NCBI GenBank assembly: GCA_041390365.1
Contig: JAWKQB010000003.1
Span: 868,001 to 932,000, forward strand
Direction: 5' to 3'
Origin: Syntrophotaleaceae bacterium
GTDB lineage: Bacteria > Desulfobacterota > Desulfuromonadia > Desulfuromonadales > Syntrophotaleaceae
Length of the DNA: 64,000 nt
Made by a program: the position numbers and the translations under genes. Below the pieces are notes generated by a model. That model ran no database searches and was not told the origin of the DNA. It worked only from the letters and a program-made list of their open reading frames with translations. Within the stretch, counting starts at the first letter, position 1; every line of letters begins with the position of its first letter. Below, in pieces: positions 61,283-64,000 of the stretch.

Positions 61283-62802
61283 CGAGCCGGATCGATACGA
61301 TGGGGACCCTGAAAAACCCCGGAACAACCCCGCTGGCTGCCCTGCCGGTCCTCGCATTCGAGGAGTTTTCCTGCAGGCTCCTTGCCCAGCTTGAAGCCGA
61401 GGGGCGGATTGCCGCCTATTTCGCCGCACCGGTGGAAAGAGATCTTCTCGACCTGTTCGCCGTTATCGTCTGTGATCGCGAGGGGCTGCTGCATCTGCTG
61501 CGCACCAGGATCGGCCGCAGCTTCCGCTCTCTGACCCCCTGCTGTCCTCAGCTCCATCTGTTCGAGAGGGAAATTGCCGAACAGTACGGAGTCGTTCCCG
61601 AGGGCCATCCCTGGTTCAAGCCCGTGCGGTTCCAACGAAGCTGGACCGATCGTGACGCCTGGGGTCGCGATCCCCGGAACCGGCCGGTTCCAGGCGACAT
61701 GAACTATTATCGGGTGGAGGGGGAGGAGGTGCACGAGGTGGCGGTGGGGCCGGTGCATGCCGGTGTCATCGAACCGGGACATTTCCGGTTTCAGTGCCAT
61801 GGTGAGCAGGTGATGCATCTCGAAATCTCCCTCGGCTACCAGCACCGCGGGCTCGAAATCCTTCTATCCCCCGGTTCCGCGGCGGCGATGCATCAAGTGG
61901 AGACCGTTGCCGGCGATACCACCATCGGCCATGCAACAGCCTACTGCCAGATCCAGGAAGTTCTGGCCGGCATGCAACCTTCGCCCCGTGCTCAGGCCGT
62001 GCGGGCCCTGGCGTTGGAGCTGGAACGTTTGGCCAATCATGTAGGGGATATCGGAGCACTGTCCGGAGATGTCGGGTTTCTGCCAACGTCGGCCTACTGC
62101 GGTCGTTTACGCGGTGACTACCTCAACTTCACCGCCGAACTCTGCGGCAACCGGTTCGGCCGCGGTCTGGTAAGACCGGGCGGGGTGGCATACGATGTTC
62201 CTTCCGATCTGGCCGCTCGCCTGCTGGAGCGCTTTGAACCGGTCGCGCGCAACACCCTTGGGGCCATCGACCTGTTTTTCGAAACCCCCTCTGCACTTGC
62301 CCGTCTGGAAGGGACAGGCCGGGTGAGCCAGGCCGATGCCCGGAGCCTCGGCCTGGTCGGTGTTGCGGCCAAGGCCTGCGGCCTTGCCATCGACTCCCGT
62401 CTGAATCATCCTGCGGGTGCCTACACAGGTGTTTTTGACCGAACGGTTGTGGAAGAGACCGGTGATGTCTACGCCCGCGCAAACGTTCGCCGCCGCGAAA
62501 TTCGTCATTCGCTGGAGTGGGTCAGAAAAGCCCTGCAAAAACTGCCGTCCGGAGAGCTGCTGCGGCCGCTGCCGCCAACCGCTCCCGAGAGCCTGGCGGT
62601 TTCCCTGGTGGAGGGCTGGCGGGGCGAGGTGGTTCATGTTGTTCTGACCGACCGGCAAGGCCAGCCCCTCCGCTACAAGATCGTCGATCCGTCCTTCCGC
62701 AACTGGAGCGGGCTGGCCATGGCTTTGAGGGGGGAACAGATTTCCGACTTCCCGCTTTGCAACAAAAGCTTCAACCTGTCGTATTGCGGCTTCGACCTGT
62801 AA
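61279..62802 (+). CDS. Large subunit without NiFe ligands (HyfG/NuoCD-like, Ehr type)
   Basis: 507 residues: NuoC-like N-terminus (about 1-140, QLHLFEREIAEQYGVVPEGH) fused to a NuoD/hydrogenase-large-subunit domain (HLEISLGYQHRGLEILLSPG). In group 4 hydrogenases the metal ligands are CxxC near CGICG and near the C-terminus in DPCxxC. Here the first is QVETVAGDTTIGHATAYC and the second is KIVDPSFRNWSGLAMALRGE, so all four Cys are absent. The protein keeps the fold but cannot bind a NiFe site, as in energy-converting-hydrogenase-related (Ehr) complexes. It may bind a quinone-like or other redox partner. Confidence 0.9.
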   Translation: MTSRIDTMGTLKNPGTTPLAALPVLAFEEFSCRLLAQLEAEGRIAAYFAAPVERDLLDLFAVIVCDREGLLHLLRTRIGRSFRSLTPCCPQLHLFEREIAEQYGVVPEGHPWFKPVRFQRSWTDRDAWGRDPRNRPVPGDMNYYRVEGEEVHEVAVGPVHAGVIEPGHFRFQCHGEQVMHLEISLGYQHRGLEILLSPGSAAAMHQVETVAGDTTIGHATAYCQIQEVLAGMQPSPRAQAVRALALELERLANHVGDIGALSGDVGFLPTSAYCGRLRGDYLNFTAELCGNRFGRGLVRPGGVAYDVPSDLAARLLERFEPVARNTLGAIDLFFETPSALARLEGTGRVSQADARSLGLVGVAAKACGLAIDSRLNHPAGAYTGVFDRTVVEETGDVYARANVRRREIRHSLEWVRKALQKLPSGELLRPLPPTAPESLAVSLVEGWRGEVVHVVLTDRQGQPLRYKIVDPSFRNWSGLAMALRGEQISDFPLCNKSFNLSYCGFDL

Positions 62803-62815
62803 GGAGAAACAGGGC

Positions 62816-63571
62816 ATGTTGAAAATCATCGTTGAACGGCTGCGCCAGGGTCACCGGACCGGCAAATATCCCCGTCAGGACCCGGTATTGCCGGAGCGGT
62901 TTCGCGGCCGGCCGGATCTGAAACCCGAACTTTGCCCCGAAGCATGCCGCAGTTGCATTGCCGTCTGCCCCTATGGAGCGCTAGACAAGGAAGATGGTCG
63001 ATTGCGGCTGGATATGGGGCTGTGCCTGTTCTGCGCCGAGTGTGCGGCCGCCTGTTCCCATGGGGCCCTGACCTTTTCCCGCGACTGGCGCCTGGCAGCG
63101 CGGCGGCGAGAGGAACTGGTGGTCGACGGTGGCGAAGCCATTCTGGCCGAGGCTTTGGACAAGCGGATGCAGAAGCTGTTCGGACGCTCACTGAAGCTGC
63201 GCCAGGTTTCGGCGGGGGGCTGCAACGCCTGTGAAGCCGATCTCAACGTGCTCGGAACCCTGGCTTTCGACCTCGGCCGCTTCGGCATCCAGTTCGTCGC
63301 CTCCCCGCGTCATGCCGACGGCATCATTGTGACCGGTCCGGTCAGTGAGAACATGAAGAGTGCCCTGCTCGACACCTACGCCGCGGTGCCGGAACCGAAG
63401 CTGGTCATCGCCTCCGGCGCCTGCGCCATCGGCGGCGGGCCTTTTTTGACCAGCCCTGAAGTCAACAAAGGCATCGGCGATCTGCTGCCGGTCGACCTCT
63501 ACATCCCCGGCTGTCCGCCCCATCCCTATACCGCCCTCGATGGGCTGCTGCGGCTGCTCGGGCGGCTGTGA
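62816..63571 (+). CDS. Ferredoxin - small subunit fusion (HyfH/HyfI-like)
   Basis: 251 residues. Residues about 39-87 are a two-[4Fe-4S] ferredoxin domain with CPEACRSCIAVCPYG and CLFCAECAAACSHGA (eight Cys). From about 125 the NuoB/HyfI-like small subunit follows with GGCNACEADL, IASGACAIGGG and YIPGCPPHPYTALDGLL, keeping the proximal cluster Cys. In most relatives these are two genes, so the fusion is notable. It carries electrons between the large subunit and an outside donor. Last gene of the operon. Confidence 0.9.
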   Translation: MLKIIVERLRQGHRTGKYPRQDPVLPERFRGRPDLKPELCPEACRSCIAVCPYGALDKEDGRLRLDMGLCLFCAECAAACSHGALTFSRDWRLAARRREELVVDGGEAILAEALDKRMQKLFGRSLKLRQVSAGGCNACEADLNVLGTLAFDLGRFGIQFVASPRHADGIIVTGPVSENMKSALLDTYAAVPEPKLVIASGACAIGGGPFLTSPEVNKGIGDLLPVDLYIPGCPPHPYTALDGLLRLLGRL

Positions 63572-63601
63572 ATGGTTTCTCCCGGTAAAACACGGAGAGC
63601 T

Positions 63602-63632
63602 TCAAGGCCCGCGATCGCGGGCCTTTTCTTTT
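63602..63632 (+). terminator. Terminator of the Ehr-type operon
   Basis: AAGGCCCGCGATCGCGGGCCTT with a perfect stem, then TTCTTTT. Confidence 0.9.
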
Positions 63633-63711
63633 GGGATGCGAGGAGCTGTCTCGAACTTAAGGTCAAAGGCCGATTTCGATCCCGATTTCGATTTCGATTT
63701 GGAGGGTAGAT

Positions 63712-64000
63712 CTAAAGATAGCTGCGGCCGCCCATGTAGGTTTTGGTGAAGAAGGAGTTGGACAGTTTTTCGATCCGGACCTTGTCGCCGGTGCGGGGGG
63801 CGTGGATGAAGCGGCCGCCGCCGATATACATGCCGACGTGACTGACCCGGTTACCGCCCCGGGTGGCGAAGAATACCAGGTCCCCTTTCTGCAGTTTATC
63901 TTTTGGAACCCAGCGCCCGGCCTGAAACTGGTTGCGGGACACCCGCGGCAGGTTGAGGCCGTTGAGGCGGTAGCAGACCATGGTCAGGCCGCTGCAGTCG
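63712..64000 (-). CDS. NlpC/P60 family cell-wall hydrolase, C-terminal part
   Basis: Partial; the gene starts beyond the right edge. The visible frame reads DCSGLTMVCYRLNGLNLPRV, with the catalytic Cys, then PKDKLQKGDLVFFATRGGNR, VSHVGMYIGGGRFIHAPRTG with the catalytic His. These are the core motifs of NlpC/P60 peptidases that cleave peptidoglycan stem peptides. N-terminal domains and signal peptide are not visible. Confidence 0.9.
   Translation of the reverse strand, partial: DCSGLTMVCYRLNGLNLPRVSRNQFQAGRWVPKDKLQKGDLVFFATRGGNRVSHVGMYIGGGRFIHAPRTGDKVRIEKLSNSFFTKTYMGGRSYL

Noticed and set aside
61279..62802. Functional NiFe hydrogenase large subunit
   Set aside because: All four Cys ligands of the NiFe site are missing at the two expected motifs, so a hydrogenase call would be wrong.

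Overview
The window is bacterial, moderately GC-rich, and most likely from the Desulfuromonadia (Geobacter/Desulfuromonas/Pelobacter relatives). The chromosomal backbone holds a squalene-hopene cyclase, an Hsp20-Hsp20-ClpB cluster beside a sigma-54 activator, a PocR-GGDEF-EAL protein, an iron alcohol dehydrogenase with a -24/-12 promoter, and an energy-converting-hydrogenase-related membrane complex. This combination suggests the lineage; no 16S rRNA or other marker is present to prove it.

Layout. (1) 1-277: the 3' end of tadA and an intact tRNA-Ser(CGA). (2) 218-7520: a 7.25-kb integrative element in the tRNA-Ser 3' end, bounded by perfect 53-bp direct repeats. Its genes run leftwards: integrase, a Cys-rich protein, AlpA-type regulator, small ORF, TOPRIM primase-helicase, and four accessory ORFs plus a 52-codon ORF. 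It also has paired CGTGCTACC repeats near both ends (candidate integrase arm sites), a hairpin that would mask the alpA ribosome-binding site, and a dense GTTTCC iteron field flanking an AT-rich core just after the primase gene. The whole looks like a phage satellite (PICI/P4-like) with its own replication origin. (3) 7521-about 25235: a second, older island stacked on the first, ending in a 5'-truncated integrase. It holds a group IIC intron inserted at a terminator and a defence-type cargo: a TcmP/DUF5131 pair, a DUF4268 nuclease-like protein, a TIR effector, a two-gene DUF6978/DUF1828-like module, a type III restriction-modification system with an AbiE-like pair between mod and res, a small membrane protein, and nested AlbA_2-type ATPase genes. 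(4) 25.4-53.4 kb: ordinary chromosome: DUF456 protein, shc, sigma-54 activator, hsp20 x2, clpB, MshEN-receiver protein, glmU-glmS, OmpA-like protein, a large cyclic-di-GMP enzyme, alcohol dehydrogenase, Nudix hydrolase, DEAD-box helicase, RlpA. (5) 53.6-63.6 kb: an operon headed by an HTH-EIIA fusion regulator, followed by two HyfB-like, one HyfC-, one HyfE- and one HyfF-like membrane subunit, a large subunit and a ferredoxin-small-subunit fusion. The large subunit lacks all four Cys ligands of the NiFe site, so the complex is not a hydrogenase but an Ehr-type redox/ion-pumping complex. (6) 63.7-64 kb: the C-terminus of an NlpC/P60 hydrolase, cut by the window edge.

How the parts work together. 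The tRNA-Ser 3' end is a repeated integration target. Each of the three positions where the tRNA end is or should be (right after the tRNA, after attR of element 1, and at the right edge of the second island) is followed by a similarly built terminator hairpin. The second island concentrates mostly co-directional antiphage-type genes. The most testable new ideas are the satellite's self-contained control logic (iteron origin, primase with C-terminal HTH, RBS-masking hairpin before alpA) and the nesting of an autoregulated TA-like operon directly upstream of res, which could separate modification from restriction in time.
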